From positions 357,390 to 421,389 of the forward strand of contig MNCI01027120.1 of NCBI GenBank assembly GCA_015680685.1: DNA of 64,000 nt, read 5' to 3'. The first letter of the stretch is position 1; the number at the start of each line of letters is the position of its first letter. A program made the translations under genes and the position numbers. Positions 1 to 11,438 of the stretch are shown here, in pieces. Under the pieces are notes generated by a model. The model ran no database searches. It was not told where the DNA came from and saw only the letters and a program-made list of their open reading frames with translations. This stretch comes from Gnetum montanum (lineage: Eukaryota; Streptophyta; Gnetopsida; Gnetales; Gnetaceae).

Positions 1-959
1 AGAATTTCTTATAATTTCATGATTAACTTCAACATTCCTGAAAAACAACTTGGGAAGTGTTACACAATTTGTTATCATACACATTACACCATCTAAGTAT
101 GAGTTTTTGACAAAAAAGGCTAAAACATAGGAAAAAATAATAAATCAAATATTTTGAAAGTTTCTAAAAACTCATACTCATTATTTTTAATTAAATAATG
201 AATCAAATCAGTAGACTTTATAACATGATTCTGATGTAACCTAATTTCAAGCTATAGGATTCCTATCTGTCTACTTGTCGAGGTTGAGAAAGGCTATATT
301 GGTTGTTTAGGAGGAGCCTTGTATTTTTCCCTATCACAAACAAAAAATATCTCTTTCCCTACTTTAATCTTATCTTGTAGATTAAGTATGAAATGCTCCA
401 TGTGAATCATCTTAAGTTATAAGGATAAATAGCTTCAATTATGTGAGGGTTTAGGAGAACATGGAGAAGTAATCAAGTAGTCTCCACTATTAATGAGAGA
501 AAGATGAGGTGGCTCAAAAAACTAACAATTATTAGTAAATTGGCTAAATAATATTTTATTTCTAATTAAATCTAAATGAATTTTTTTTCTTTTAATAAAA
601 TCTAGGCTCAATATAGCTAAGATTACTCAAGATTAAAACATACTACTCTCCAAGATGATACCAACAATACTAATTTCATCACAATTTGATGTATAATTTA
701 CAAGATATCATGATTCTTGGTAAGCATGATAATTAATTATTTTAAATTAAGGTTAAATCTAAAATTTAAAAATCATAATGATTATTAAATTGGGACTAGA
801 ATTTAAACCTATGGTGTTCAATCCACCAAACCCAAGTCTTAACCTTCTGCTAGCTAGTCACTTGTGCTAGATTGCTAGTTGTTATAATAAGTCATTGGTA
901 ATTTTATATAATTCATTAATTAAATTTTAAAATAATAATAAAATAAAATTTTAGGCAAC
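1..959. other. unassigned AT-rich sequence
   Basis: I see no protein-like frame, no tRNA or rRNA and no LTR terminus that can be supported here. The stretch is AT-rich with many homopolymer runs, like decayed intergenic repeat DNA. Confidence 0.5.
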
Positions 960-1330
960 TACATTGGCTATCAAGGACCATGAGGCCCCCATAAGAAGTA
1001 GGCCCCTCAAGGGCCACGTAGCCCATAGGGAAGTTCATGTAGGTCTAGTAAGGTTTATTAGGTTATGGCCAATGGTGATATCCGTCATGCCTTTCATGGA
1101 GCTTGGTTGCATTCTTCCATGTCATCCATCATTGTCATCCACCTTCATTATTTATGTACCTATGTTATTATTGTCTCTCTCCACCTTCACTTACCTCTAC
1201 AAAATTTACCAATGTACAAACGCATAGTATCCATGGGCACTAGGACCACTACAAGTTTCTAACAACTAGTGTTAGCCTATACTATAGGTTCCTACCAATT
1301 GGCGACTACTATATCATAAGATCCTACCAA
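960..1330. other. GC-richer patch, possible LTR/leader remnant
   Basis: A locally GC-richer block (960-1080, with several CCCC and GGCC runs) stands out from its AT-rich surroundings. An 87-codon frame opens at 964, but it has no recognisable motif and is probably fortuitous. At 1298 the string TTGGCGACTACT resembles the start of a tRNA primer site downstream of an LTR, and gag-like relics follow from about 1.8 kb, so this could be the end of an old LTR. No partner LTR was found. Confidence 0.2.
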
Positions 1331-1839
1331 CTAGTACTAGAAATAAAAAGTCAATCACCTAATGAAAAAGTTTTAATTATAAATTTTGAATTTAAAAATC
1401 AAAATTTAAATAACAAGTTAAACTAGCAAGTTGGTACCATAAGAAATAAAAATTTTGTAATTAAGCACATTGGTCTTAGAGTAGTATTGGGATGGGTGAC
1501 CTTTCAAGAAGTTTCAAAATTTGTACAACTTTTTGGATACTAAAAATGACCATAACTTTTAATCCTAGAAGCCTTTCTTGATAAATAAAAATTCATTTTG
1601 AATAAACCTTTTGGATGAATTGGCATAGTTAGATTGGGTATTGGAGAATCTTTTCAAAGAACTTGAAAAATAAATTTGGAGTTAAACATCAAAATGGAGA
1701 TGGATCTTAACAACTAAAGAGTAGTTCCTACCAAATCATAATCCTCCAAATCTAATTAAGATAAGTTCTTTGCTAAATTAAATGAAAAAAATTAGTTGTT
1801 GTAGTTGCAACTCTTTTAGCAACCAACTAACGACCCATG

Positions 1840-2900
1840 GACATAATAAAAAAAGACAATGGCATGATCACCTTTACTTTTCTCTTCTACCACCAATGTA
1901 TGAAGCCCAAAGTATGCATTAGAGAATGATTGAGGCCCATGCTAATGATCAAATAAATGTTCTTGAGCGAGAAATTAATGAGATTAGAGGCATTGAAGAG
2001 GAGCTCCCTAAGATAAATTAAAAGTTTAGGAACCATATGTAAGACATGTCAAAGGAGATTAAAAATTTTATCCAATAAATTACAAGGAAAATGGTTCAAA
2101 CTTCAAGGGAAAATGGATTCATTAGTAAAATATATTGGGAAGTTCATAGACCATTGGACCCAATATCATAATCAAAAGTAACACCATCCTAGAGATCATA
2201 AACAAAATCAACACTAACCTAGAGATTATTACCAAGATTAATTTCAAGCTTAAGATCATTATCAAGACCAATCCACATCTATTAGGCATCAAGGGGAAGA
2301 AAGTTCATTTTAAGGACTAAGATCAAGGCTAGTGGAAGAGAATTATTAGAGTTGGTCAATCCTACCTAGAGAATTACATATCCAAGTGCATGCTAAAAGG
2401 ATAAACTAGATTATTATGATGAAGCCAAAAGATCTAGTGTAAAAGGAAATAATTGGTTTGATGCCATGAAGAGCTACTTCGACATGTTAAATATATCAAG
2501 ACAAGAACATTTGGAAGTTATCTCTTTGTATTTAAGGGGACTCACCTGTTACAATAATTGTCATCATCATGGAATAGTTAAAATTTGAATTATTGGACTT
2601 AAAATTGAAAATCTTTGAAAGCTTAGGTATTCAACATAGAATACTTAGGATAAATTGATATGTCATGTGAATAAGGAAAAATTTTAGTAAGATCAAGAGT
2701 AAGTTTTTTGGATGTATATCAGATGTTAACCCATGAGTTATATTCATCTGAATGTGAATATGCAAAAGAAGAAGTTCTATGATGAAGCTTACAAGGGTAA
2801 ATTACTTACAAAAATGTTGAAGGATTCAGCCTATCCTAAAAAAGGTTTTGAAAATGATGGAAATTTTTAAGTATGATAATAGCTTGGAAATTGTTTGATA
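1840..2900 (+). pseudogene. gag-like relic (Ty3/gypsy type)
   Basis: Broken reading frames give retroelement gag-like peptides. A Glu/Lys-rich, coiled-coil-like stretch (NDQINVLEREINEIRG) lies near 1945-2000. A capsid-like stretch at 2451-2588 reads NWFDAMKSYFDMLN followed by QEHLEVISLYLRGL, which has the spacing of the Ty3/gypsy capsid region where a short helix is followed by a hydrophobic helix before a Trp-rich end. Stops and frame changes occur on both sides. No protease or reverse transcriptase follows it, because the sequence passes into the repeat array at about 3.27 kb. Which element it came from is unknown. Confidence 0.4.
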
Positions 2901-3269
2901 GTTAAATGTGCAAGCTCAGTAGTGAATTTTTAGAGAATTGACATGAAGAGCTAGGGTTACAAGATAGATTTAACTATATAGGAAATCCTAATGTAGCACT
3001 AAATAATCAAGCACATATTAATCAACTCCTAGGAAAAAGCTTATGAAGGCATAATCCAATCCTAAAAATTGTTCTTTATTAGATTTTATATTAAGAGAGA
3101 TTGATTCATAGAGTTGAACATATTAGTTCTAGCTTGAAATAGGATCAGCATTAATGGAATAAGTTTATTGCAAATCATTGAGTTAAAAAATTATTATAAA
3201 AATCTCACAACATTGAATAAGTAAATGATTACATTTAATATTATTTAGCTATGTCAACTTGTGAAATTA

Positions 3270-5101
3270 GAGCAGGTTCATAAAACCAAAAATTGGTTCT
3301 ACAAAGAGCTTTTAAATTGCCTCTACAAACCAAATTAGCTTTATTAGATTTATGAAGAAAAAATAGATTCTACAACTAAAGGCTTAATTAGATCTATAGG
3401 ACACATTATCTTGATGTTAGTAAAATCAAAAAGTATTTCTACACATTAGTTTTGTAAGTAAGCTTCGGAATATCTCTATAATCCATGTTAGTTCTTGGTT
3501 GGTTTATTTGTAGTATTAGTCGAAAGTATGTAGAACTAAAAAGTGGTTTTACAAAGAGCTTCAAGATTGATTTTACCATGTCAATTAGCTAGAGGTTAAA
3601 GATTAGCTTCATATTATCATAATTTTTATACGAGAACAACAATTTAGCTTTATGGATAAATCCCATGAGTCATGTAAGCTAAATAGGGTACCCATGTTTT
3701 AAAGAGCTAGAATCTCAAGAAGTATTAGGATTAATTTAGAAAATCTTCTGTTATTAACTAAAGAAAAGGTAAGCTTTGTAGAACCAAAATTCCATTTTAT
3801 GAATTAGGTTCAAAATGATTCTATGAGCCATGACAACTTCTGGTCTAGAATAGCTTCATAGAACCAAACATTTATTCTACAAGAAAAGGCCAAAAATAAT
3901 TCTACAAGCCACATCAGAGGTTCTTAAAAATTATAGTGTGCTCATTTTCAGCTTTGTAATATTAGCTATATAAAAAGATCAAAGAGTAAGAAGTAGCATG
4001 ATTTTAAGAACCAAAATTTGGTTCTATAAGAAAGCTGAAAAGTGGGTCTATGGACCACGTCAACTTCTATATAGCACAACCTTGTAGAACCAAAACATGG
4101 TTTTACAAGTTGGTCCTTCAAGAAAGCCATATTAGTATTTAAGATAAAATGCAAAAGATAGTAAGTTCATAGTATCAAAATTCAACTTGACAAACAAGTT
4201 CATCCTTAGTTATGCTAGGTCAACATTTAAAGTAGGGTTGCATTACATTAAAGAGAGAAAAACTAATGCAGTTTGTAGAACCAAAATTTAGTTCTATGAG
4301 CGAGCTCTTTTTTGGTTCTACAAAGTCAAGTTTTTTATAGTATGATCTTATATAATCAAAAAATGATTCTATAAAGAAGCTTGAAAGCATTTCTACAAAC
4401 CATGTCATCATTGTGAAATGCACTTTGTAATGAAAAAGAAAGAAGCTTAGTTTGTGGGGAAAAAATTTGGTTCTACAAGCTCATTTTTTATTCTACCATA
4501 TCAACTTTGAAAATTTCATTAAACTAATGAGAAAGCTTTGAATAGACTTTACCACATTAGCATTGACAAAGAATGGGTTTGTAGAATCAAAATTTAGTTC
4601 AACAAACAAGAGCTAAACTGGTTCTACAAGACATGTTGGGATTATAAGGAGGTTTATAATGGGCTCACAAAAGGTTACACATACAATTGTGCACATGCTT
4701 ATTATACTTTTTAATCCAATTTAGCATGTTAAGGGTTAGACAAATGAAGATCAAAAAGTTAAAGAATATAATGTAGCTTGTAAAACCAAAATTAAATTCT
4801 ATAAAGTAGCTTTGAAATTATACTATCATGTCATCTTTTAAAGTGTGTGGGTTTGTAAAAAAAAATTGGTTCTATGAATGAGCTCCAAAATGGTTCTACA
4901 AACCATAGTAGCTTATCTATAGCATAAGATTGTAGAACTAGAAATCAATTCTACAAGTCATGTCAATGCAATGTATAAAGCTTAGATATGGGACCTACTA
5001 CATGTTATTTTGCACATGGATAAATTTAGTTTGAATCCAACTCAGCTACACTTGGTGATTAAAAAAGATTTTTCTTAAAGAATTATAGAAAGACTCAAAA
5101 G
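3270..5101. repeat. degenerate palindromic repeat array (left part)
   Basis: About fifteen imperfect units, spaced roughly 70-110 bp, each carry GTAGAACCAAAA followed closely by TTGGTTCTACAA, which together form an imperfect inverted repeat. A second TGGTTCTACAA and often an ACCATGTCAAC tail follow. Clear units start near 3521, 3776, 3868, 4010, 4084, 4275, 4579, 4768, 4850 and 4925. Copies are too diverged for a fixed period. The array was split by element 1: identical unit types resume at 12405 after the target duplication. It does not look coding on either strand; short minus-strand frames here only translate the repeat. Confidence 0.7.
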
Positions 5102-5124
5102 CCACCTGATGAGATGCGATATGC

Positions 5125-5240
5125 ACAAGCCGCGATATCGCGTACATGATATCATGACCGCCACAATATCGCATCCGCTTCGATATCGCGTACGCGATAT
5201 CACGTCGTCCCCTGCAATATCGCGTACGTGATATCGTGGT
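5125..5240. repeat. CpG-rich palindromic repeats in U3 of element 1
   Basis: Repeated CGATATCG-type cores are joined by CGTACG-type palindromes, giving nested self-complementary blocks (for example CGATATCGCGTACGCG near 5180-5196). The equivalent in the 3' LTR is 11457-11545. The 5' copy is about 30 bp longer, equal to one repeat unit, as expected from slippage. The block sits directly upstream of the TATA box. Confidence 0.8.
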
Positions 5241-5252
5241 CCGCTGCCAAAT

Positions 5253-5262
5253 CTATATATAA
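5253..5262 (+). promoter_or_regulatory. TATA box of element 1 5' LTR
   Basis: CTATATATAA lies about 145 bp into the LTR and about 175 bp upstream of an AATAAA signal. The 3' LTR has CTATAAATAA at the matching place (11554-11563). The solo LTR at 19484 and element 5's LTR have TATAAATA and TATATAAA in the same relative position. Confidence 0.7.
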
Positions 5263-6099
5263 GAGGCGGCACTCCCCTCATTGCACATCCTAGGTGTGAA
5301 GTAGCGAAGCTCTGGCGGATTGATCACCCCAGAGATAGAATATTTTCCATGTGCCCACAGTAGGAGTCCCCCAAGTGAACGGTTCTTTATTCGAGCAGCT
5401 TTGTACCTGAACGCAAGTTGTGTATAGCAATAAAGATGAGCTTTGTGGATAAACCTTGTAGTGCATGGATAGGTTTATTTAATGTTATTTATTGCTTTCC
5501 TAGTAACGCGGCATGAGTATGACTTGGTTACGAGCATTGACGAATGTGTACGGCTAGCCAAGGAATCGGCTACTCATCGCAATTAGATTCTCTCACCCTT
5601 ACCTCCTAGAACGTGGAACAAGTACGACTTGATTACGAGCATCTATGGATGTGTACGGCTAGTCAAGGAATCAGCTACTTGTCACACTTGGATTAGTTAG
5701 GTGCCTCAGTACGACCGCTTCGAGCACGTGCGTTACATGTGGTAATCCCAGTAACGATTAGTGTTTGGTAGCCACAGTTGCACAGTTTAGGGTGTGTACG
5801 ACAAGTGGGAAGGGATGCTGATGCTAAGACTTAGCACTGTAGTTAGAGTTAGTTTTAGTCTCTCAACCCTTCACCCTTTAGCATAGGAGATAAACCAGAA
5901 AAGACCAAAAAAATCATATACCTTGGACTTACTTAACCATACACCGTGACAACAACAAGTAAGTAGTGGAAGACAACGATTAATTAACCCCAAGTGTTCC
6001 TTGCGGTGTTTAGGCATTTAGTCTATGGAGTTCAACTGGATTGCGCGTGCTATGCTCATTTCGTATGGTTGAGTGTAGGGGTACCTCGCCACTCATCAT

Positions 6100-6117
6100 T
6101 GGCGCCGTTGCTAGGGA
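6100..6117 (+). other. primer binding site, tRNA-Asp type (element 1)
   Basis: TGGCGCCGTTGCTAGGGA starts one base after the LTR end. It matches the reverse complement of the 3' end of plant tRNA-Asp (known to start TGGCGCCGTTGCCGGGGA) with two differences. It would prime minus-strand cDNA synthesis. The same site, more decayed, is seen at 39794, 59181 and (minus strand) 32806. Confidence 0.88.
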
Positions 6118-6239
6118 CTAAGTGTTTGTACGCCAATTAGAACATTAGGAAATCTTTCACATCGTTGTGAGCCTTAACGAACCTTTGGGTTAATTAGTTA
6201 AATAAGAACATATATAATGGTGAATAGAACACCATTAAA

Positions 6240-7249
6240 ATGGCTTCTTCTCATAAGGTTAACTCACCTAAGGATAACACGGAAGACAGTCAGCGACATA
6301 CACATAACCTAGACCAGCCAAGTCCTAAACAGTATACGATAGCTTATACTCATCCTGATGAGTATATTCCTGATTACACTTTTACCCTCCATGAGGATGA
6401 ACAGTTGTGCTGGAGAGATTTGTTTGGCAATATAGTTTTACCACCAGATCGATCTGTTTCGAACATGCTTTTCCGTGCCTTGGCACAGATTGGCATGCAG
6501 GACTTATTTGCTGAATATGTTGCTAGAAGATATCATGTAAGGGATTATCATCCCACCACTGCCCAATGTATTCGGGACGAAAGGCAGGAGAGCCAACACT
6601 CATTGTTGAAGGGCAAGGTCCCCCATGTCCTTAGTGAAATAGGAGACGAGGAACCCCTCACAATGGGTTTCTTAGAAAATGATGTTCCTCCTCCTTACAA
6701 TGGTGAAGAGGTTAGGCATCAGGGCCTTTGATCAACTGTACATGCTATGGGCTCTGATCCCCGGGAACACCAACTGTTCATGGCAGGAACAACCACTCAC
6801 ACTAAGGACGGACACTTTGATCATCACAATGATCAGGGTTGAAGCAGCCAAAGAGAAGGTAAGAAACATCACCATGGTGATGGATCCCCTTCCTCTTCTC
6901 CTTCATCTCATCATTCACACTCTCCTTCCACTTCTGGGTGCAACCATCATGAGCACAATGGAGAGGGTAAAAGTAAAGAAGATGAAAGACCTCGATAGGA
7001 AGGTCGGGAGTTAGGACAAGGGCAAGGACGTGGGAAGAGTAGGGAACCACCATGAAGACATCACAGACGTCATGACAGGGATCATCATGATGAACCCTAC
7101 TCGCAACCCGAAGCATGCTAGACATCACAGAGGCAGTTAGGATCCCCACAAGGCACTTAAGAGACAGTAGGATTAAGCGTCTGGACATAAATAATATCCC
7201 ACGTTTTGAAGGGGGATACAACGTTGATCCTCAAGATCATTTACAGGCA
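6240..7249 (+). pseudogene. gag N-terminal part, element 1 (broken)
   Basis: The first ATG after the primer site opens a 163-codon frame beginning MASSHKVNSP, and element 5 has the matching start MASSHRNDSP at 59340. An acidic/aromatic N-terminal domain (6340-6600) is followed by a His/Arg/Ser-rich basic linker (6840-7090). Then comes the start of the capsid-like region, RFEGGYNVDPQDHLQA, which runs into the N gap. In-frame stops lie at 6729 (TGA) and about 6839 (TGA), more lie in the basic linker, and a frame change is needed near 7100. The TGA stops fit decay of CGA codons. The product would assemble particles and package RNA. It is inactive as read. Confidence 0.75.
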
Positions 7250-7583
7250 NNNNNNNNNNNNNNNNNNNNNNNNNNNNNNNNNNNNNNNNNNNNNNNNNNN
7301 NNNNNNNNNNNNNNNNNNNNNNNNNNNNNNNNNNNNNNNNNNNNNNNNNNNNNNNNNNNNNNNNNNNNNNNNNNNNNNNNNNNNNNNNNNNNNNNNNNNN
7401 NNNNNNNNNNNNNNNNNNNNNNNNNNNNNNNNNNNNNNNNNNNNNNNNNNNNNNNNNNNNNNNNNNNNNNNNNNNNNNNNNNNNNNNNNNNNNNNNNNNN
7501 NNNNNNNNNNNNNNNNNNNNNNNNNNNNNNNNNNNNNNNNNNNNNNNNNNNNNNNNNNNNNNNNNNNNNNNNNNNNNNNNNNN
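7250..7583. other. assembly gap (334 N) inside element 1 gag
   Basis: A run of N hides most of the capsid region. Comparison with element 5 (60416 to about 60836) suggests some 420 bp is missing, so the N count is an estimate. Long frames that cross it are artefacts. Confidence 0.95.
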
Positions 7584-8475
7584 TTTGTTGGAACAAGTAG
7601 CGCAAGAAGAGGGTGAGCTACGTAAGAGGGAAAGTGCGGAAGAATACAACTGCGATCCCTCCCTCTGCAAGAAGGGAGTGAAATTCTACGATGAGGAGGA
7701 TGAGTCACCACTCGAAGAGTTGGTGAATCAGAAAACCTTACCGATCCAAAAGTTAATAACCGAGGTATTGGCTAAGGTAGACCAAATGTGGGATTCCTTA
7801 GACTCAAGAATAGAAACAGTCTTAAAAATCGTAGAAGAGTCTAAGGTAGAACAAGGTAGTGACAAAGGGAAAACCCCCCCGAGAAACTTAAGCCCTGCAC
7901 ATAACAAGGGTAAGGGAAAAATTCCTATATCTGATGAGGCTGTGAATTTTGATTCAGATGATGATGATGGATGTGAGGTCTGCTACTATGACCATCCTAA
8001 GGGATGTTGCCCAATTATCTCACATCTGCAGGAGTCTGGGGTGTATGCGTTAAATCCAAGACTTAATCAACGACAAGCACCCCGAAGGTTACCTTATCCA
8101 CAAGGTAACCCAAGGCAGTTCCGCCAAACCTTAACATATTATCCAAGTGGAATGCCTCCATAGCCCATTGGACAACATCAGCAGTGGAAATACCCACAGT
8201 CATGGGGGATGCCACCGCCAACACATCAGTACCCTTACTGGCAGCCCGATCCTTATGATTATTATGTGCAGCAGCCAGTTTCTCCAGGTGACTCTATGGA
8301 TCACACTAATCCTCAACGTCACTACCAAGTTCGGGAGTACTTTAGGAGGACTCCCTCCCCCTTGGGAGACATCTCACATTCAGTCCATCCTCTAACTCTA
8401 CCCACACCTCCTCCACCTGTAGTTCCCATACAACCAATTCCAACAATGCAAGGGGAATTACCTACTCAACCGTAG
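7584..8475 (+). pseudogene. gag C-terminal part with zinc knuckle, element 1
   Basis: The frame resumes after the gap and continues in one register. A charged helical region (LEELVNQKTLPIQKLI near 7717-7764) is followed by a Lys-rich linker and an acidic run (DSDDDDG, near 7960). Then comes CEVCYYDHPKGC, a zinc-knuckle-like motif of spacing CX2CX3HX3C rather than the usual CX2CX4HX4C. A Pro/Gln/Tyr-rich tail runs to 8475. The frame is cut by TAG at 8161-8163 and again at 8473-8475; both fit CAG turned into TAG. The same tail is recognisable in element 6 (minus strand, 26.6-27.0 kb). Confidence 0.78.
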
Positions 8476-9501
8476 CAACGTAACGCCGTGAGAGCTGTAA
8501 ATATTCAGCATGTAAATATCCAACTGGGTGCTAGTTTTGACAACTGTACAAAGAAGAGACCCTTTTTTAGAACTAGGAGCCCAGACAACCTCTCACAACA
8601 ACAAGCGGTTGGGCACATGTATAGGCCTCTAACCACTAATGCTTTGGAGAACCCTTTAGTCCAACAACTAAGTACGCAAACGGTTATGTTTACACATAGG
8701 GGGGGTGACTGGATAAAGGTGGGCCACCTTCCCAGGAAACTATCTGACCCTGGGAACCCCTTAATTCATTTACAGATCGCCGAAAATGCACCACATCAAG
8801 CTCTTCTTGACTCAGGTTCCGGAGTCAACCTAATTTCACAAAAGATGTATCAAGCCTGGAACCTGCCCCAACTTAAGAAGAGTAACATACAAGTGGAGCT
8901 AGCTGACCAGTCCATCACCATTCCCTTAGGATTGGTGGAGGACATTATCACCACTGTGTGTGGGTGGTCATACCTAGCCGATTTCCTAGTGATTAAGGTT
9001 AATAATGAAGGGGGTTTCCCCATTATAATGGGAAGGCCATGGCTAAGTACTGTAGACATGTACCAAGGAATTCGTGATCTTTTCTTGCAAATTTCTAAGA
9101 TAAACATTTACGGAAAGATCGAGAAGAAGATAGTTCCATGCATCACATACAGTGATTCATCGGGTGATGACATGGAGGATATGTCTCCATGTAATAGGTG
9201 TGCCCTTGAAACTCTGCAACAAAGATACCTATATGTAGCAACCACACAAGAAGTAGTAGACATCCTGTGGGTGATAGCTACTCGTAGGAGCAGAAAAATA
9301 TGCATGGAACGAACTAAGGAAACTCATGCCAACAACTGTGACATAGACACATTGGAACGTGAGCGTCACCGACTTCCATCCCTCAACTTAAGATCATCAA
9401 TTGGGAGAAGTTGGGCACTTCTTAGAAATTCAAATAGATGCTCATTATTTTGGATCTCTCCCTTACAACTCAGTCATGGGGGAGATGGTCACCTATGCTA
9501 A
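8476..9501 (+). pseudogene. retropepsin-like protease, element 1
   Basis: The same frame continues past the TAG stop into a 337-codon open stretch from the ATG at 8488. The aspartic protease core is visible: ALLDSGSGVNLIS (8798-8836) carries the catalytic Asp-Ser-Gly, and IIMGRPWLST (near 9024-9053) is the conserved ILG-type motif. The active-site triad is intact. The protein would cut the gag polyprotein. After about 9380 the frame leaves the protease homology: where elements 2 and 5 continue into a linker and reverse transcriptase, element 1 runs into non-coding sequence. The protease domain itself looks undamaged, unlike that of element 6, where the catalytic Asp is Asn. Confidence 0.82.
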
Positions 9502-11424
9502 TCATATGAGGCCCTCAGTTCTTTTTCAGTTTTTATTTTACACATTTTTGGTTTTACACGTTTTTGTTTTACAAATTTCTTTAATTTTTTCTATTTTTGT
9601 TTTACAACATCGTTGTACTTTTCTATTTTTTGTGTATGTGTGTGTGTGTCATCCACCATGTAAGTTCATCACCCAATAAGTGTTCAGACTAATGGTATGA
9701 ACTGTTTTCATATTGATTGCTAATGTTTGGTTTTTACCTTTAAGTTACAATGTTGATACTAAGGTATGTTTCTTTTGATATGGCAGGTAATGAGATCACT
9801 TCATTCATCCATCCATCAATTTCTATGGTTTCTCTTGGCTTGGAAATGTACAGTTCTCTTCCAATAAGAACTTTAACGAATCGGTGACTGGGTATTTCTC
9901 AAACTAAGGAAGGACTCAAGGATTGCAAAGGGTGTGACTTCAAGGGAACTTGATGCTTTTGTGTTGGTCATTCTCTTGGGTGCTTGGATGTTTTCTTCTT
10001 GAGTTTTCTTACCATTCCGATGTTACCCATTCTTCGGAAGCTGAGACAATAAAAATAAAGAAGTCTTTGCATGGTGTGGTCCCCAAGCATAAAAACACAA
10101 AACACAAAACACAAAAAAAAAAAAAAACCAACGTGAGGATTCAAAGCACACCCCTTAGATGAAATAAAATTTGGGCTACAAGCACTGGTTATGGAACCAA
10201 AGTGTTCCCTCTAACTAAGGACCTCCTCACTTCCCATTACCTCCTTTGTTTCGTCAGAATGGTGGTGGCTCTTTGAAGATGCATCCTTGTTATCCAAGTG
10301 GATGGTTTAACCGGATGCATTGATGTGAAGTCACTAGAAGTGGTTGGTTTGAGCCCGGAGTTGGAATGAGATTTGCCAAGTCACATTAACCATAAAACAC
10401 ACAAGGGGCTGTACACCACCTTATCCTTGGGATTCCATCCCATCCTCTTCTTTCCATCCTTCTCTCCATTGTTCACCTCATTGCCTGTGTATCATTAGTG
10501 TCTATATTTTGGTTGATGCATTGTTTTCTTTTTGGTAAATTCTTGTGGTTAAGACTTTAACTCTTATTCCAAAAGAGATTCCCAGAGCCTACGGACTCTT
10601 TGAATGTGGGTTTGTTAGGGCATTAATGGCATGAGCCTGCTTTGGGGAGGACCCACTGACATTCCTATTTGGAACATTAGTTAACTTCTTTTCCTTAACA
10701 TTTTGCAATTGATTTTATTTTGTTCCTTTCCATCTTGACATCTCTTTTATCGATGTCCTAGTTGTCCCTTTTTACCTATCTCCCTTACTCCTTTTCTTTC
10801 TCCATTCTTTTTCTACCGGAGGTTCGCGATTAGTCATGGGGGTACGGGGCCTGATTTTTTCGATTTTCTCCTAAGCCCCAAATTTTTTTGTTTCTCTTCC
10901 TAACCCCTACACCTTCGGTAGTCATCATTACTACATCTTCCCAGGTCCATATTAGCCATACCACAACCGAGCCAATGGAATTACACCAAAGCAAGGTATT
11001 ATTTACTTAATGATTCAATTACCCTTGCTAATATATGATTGTGTTGTGTGTGCAGATGTCACTCATACAACAATGGAATGGATCTAGAGCAAACACTTGG
11101 AATGGAGTGGTGCTGAAGCAGCTATGCAAGGAGCAAGATTGATGATGCGCTTATGGATGGACAATGGAAGGTGCAATCTAGGCATTGGTAGCAGCAAGAC
11201 TCTTCTCTCTTCTTCTCTTCTCTTCTCCCTCCTCTTTTCTCTCAGCCACCAACTGTGGCCTGATGTCATTGTAATAAGGTGTTCACCCTTGTTGTCATGA
11301 ACACTAGTTTTGTCAAGTCTTGTAATAATGATCCGTTCACATGTCATCCCATTAGTTCCATTCCCCTCAATAATTCCATACCTACCCAATATCATTGTAA
11401 GGAACTCAAGGATGAGTTTTCATT
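9502..11424 (+). other. long 3' non-coding region of element 1
   Basis: About 1.9 kb has no supportable protein on either strand. It contains a TG-rich microsatellite (9636-9650), a C-interrupted poly-A run (10086-10128), an internal copy of the AGTCATGGGGG motif (10832-10842; another lies at 9472-9482) and a 44-base pure pyrimidine run (11200-11243) followed by AG. In related elements pol would lie between protease and this region. No env-like frame is seen. Confidence 0.6.
11200..11245 (+). other. 44-nt uninterrupted pyrimidine tract followed by AG
   Basis: Only C and T occur from 11200 to 11243, followed directly by AG and then CCACC. It has the form of a strong 3' splice site, but it could equally be a simple C/T repeat. 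There is no downstream frame that would clearly use it. Confidence 0.45.
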
Positions 11425-11438
11425 CAGTCATGGGGGTA
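11425..11438 (+). other. polypurine-tract region of element 1
   Basis: CAGTCATGGGGGTA abuts the first base of the 3' LTR. Its G5 run is the only purine-rich sequence in the place where the plus-strand primer is made. It is short for a PPT. Near-identical strings lie at 9471 and 10831. Confidence 0.55.

Larger units (their letters stand above)
5107..6098 (+). repeat. Element 1 5' LTR
   Basis: The LTR begins TGATGAGATG just after the CCACC duplication and ends ATCA immediately before the primer site. U3 is very short and carries CpG-rich palindromes (5125-5240), then a TATA box (5253-5262) and an AATAAA signal at 5429-5434. The rest is a long R/U5-like part shared with the 3' LTR at 11439. A conserved block around 5403-5470 (CCTGAACGCAAG, AATAAAG, GATAAACCTTGTAGTGC) recurs in the solo LTR at 19484. 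Confidence 0.93.

Noticed and set aside
964-1227. 87-codon plus-strand frame in a GC-richer patch
   Set aside because: There is no motif, it overlaps a second frame (1065-1262) of equal quality, and Pro/Arg/Leu content follows base composition. Kept only as a compositional patch.
7115-7711. Long frames on both strands across 7250-7583
   Set aside because: They consist mostly of N and are open only because N hides stops. The same holds for frames across 61263-61878.
9636-10128. TG-rich microsatellite and A-rich run in element 1
   Set aside because: Simple sequence with no sign of function beyond ordinary slippage; mentioned only inside the 3' region entry.
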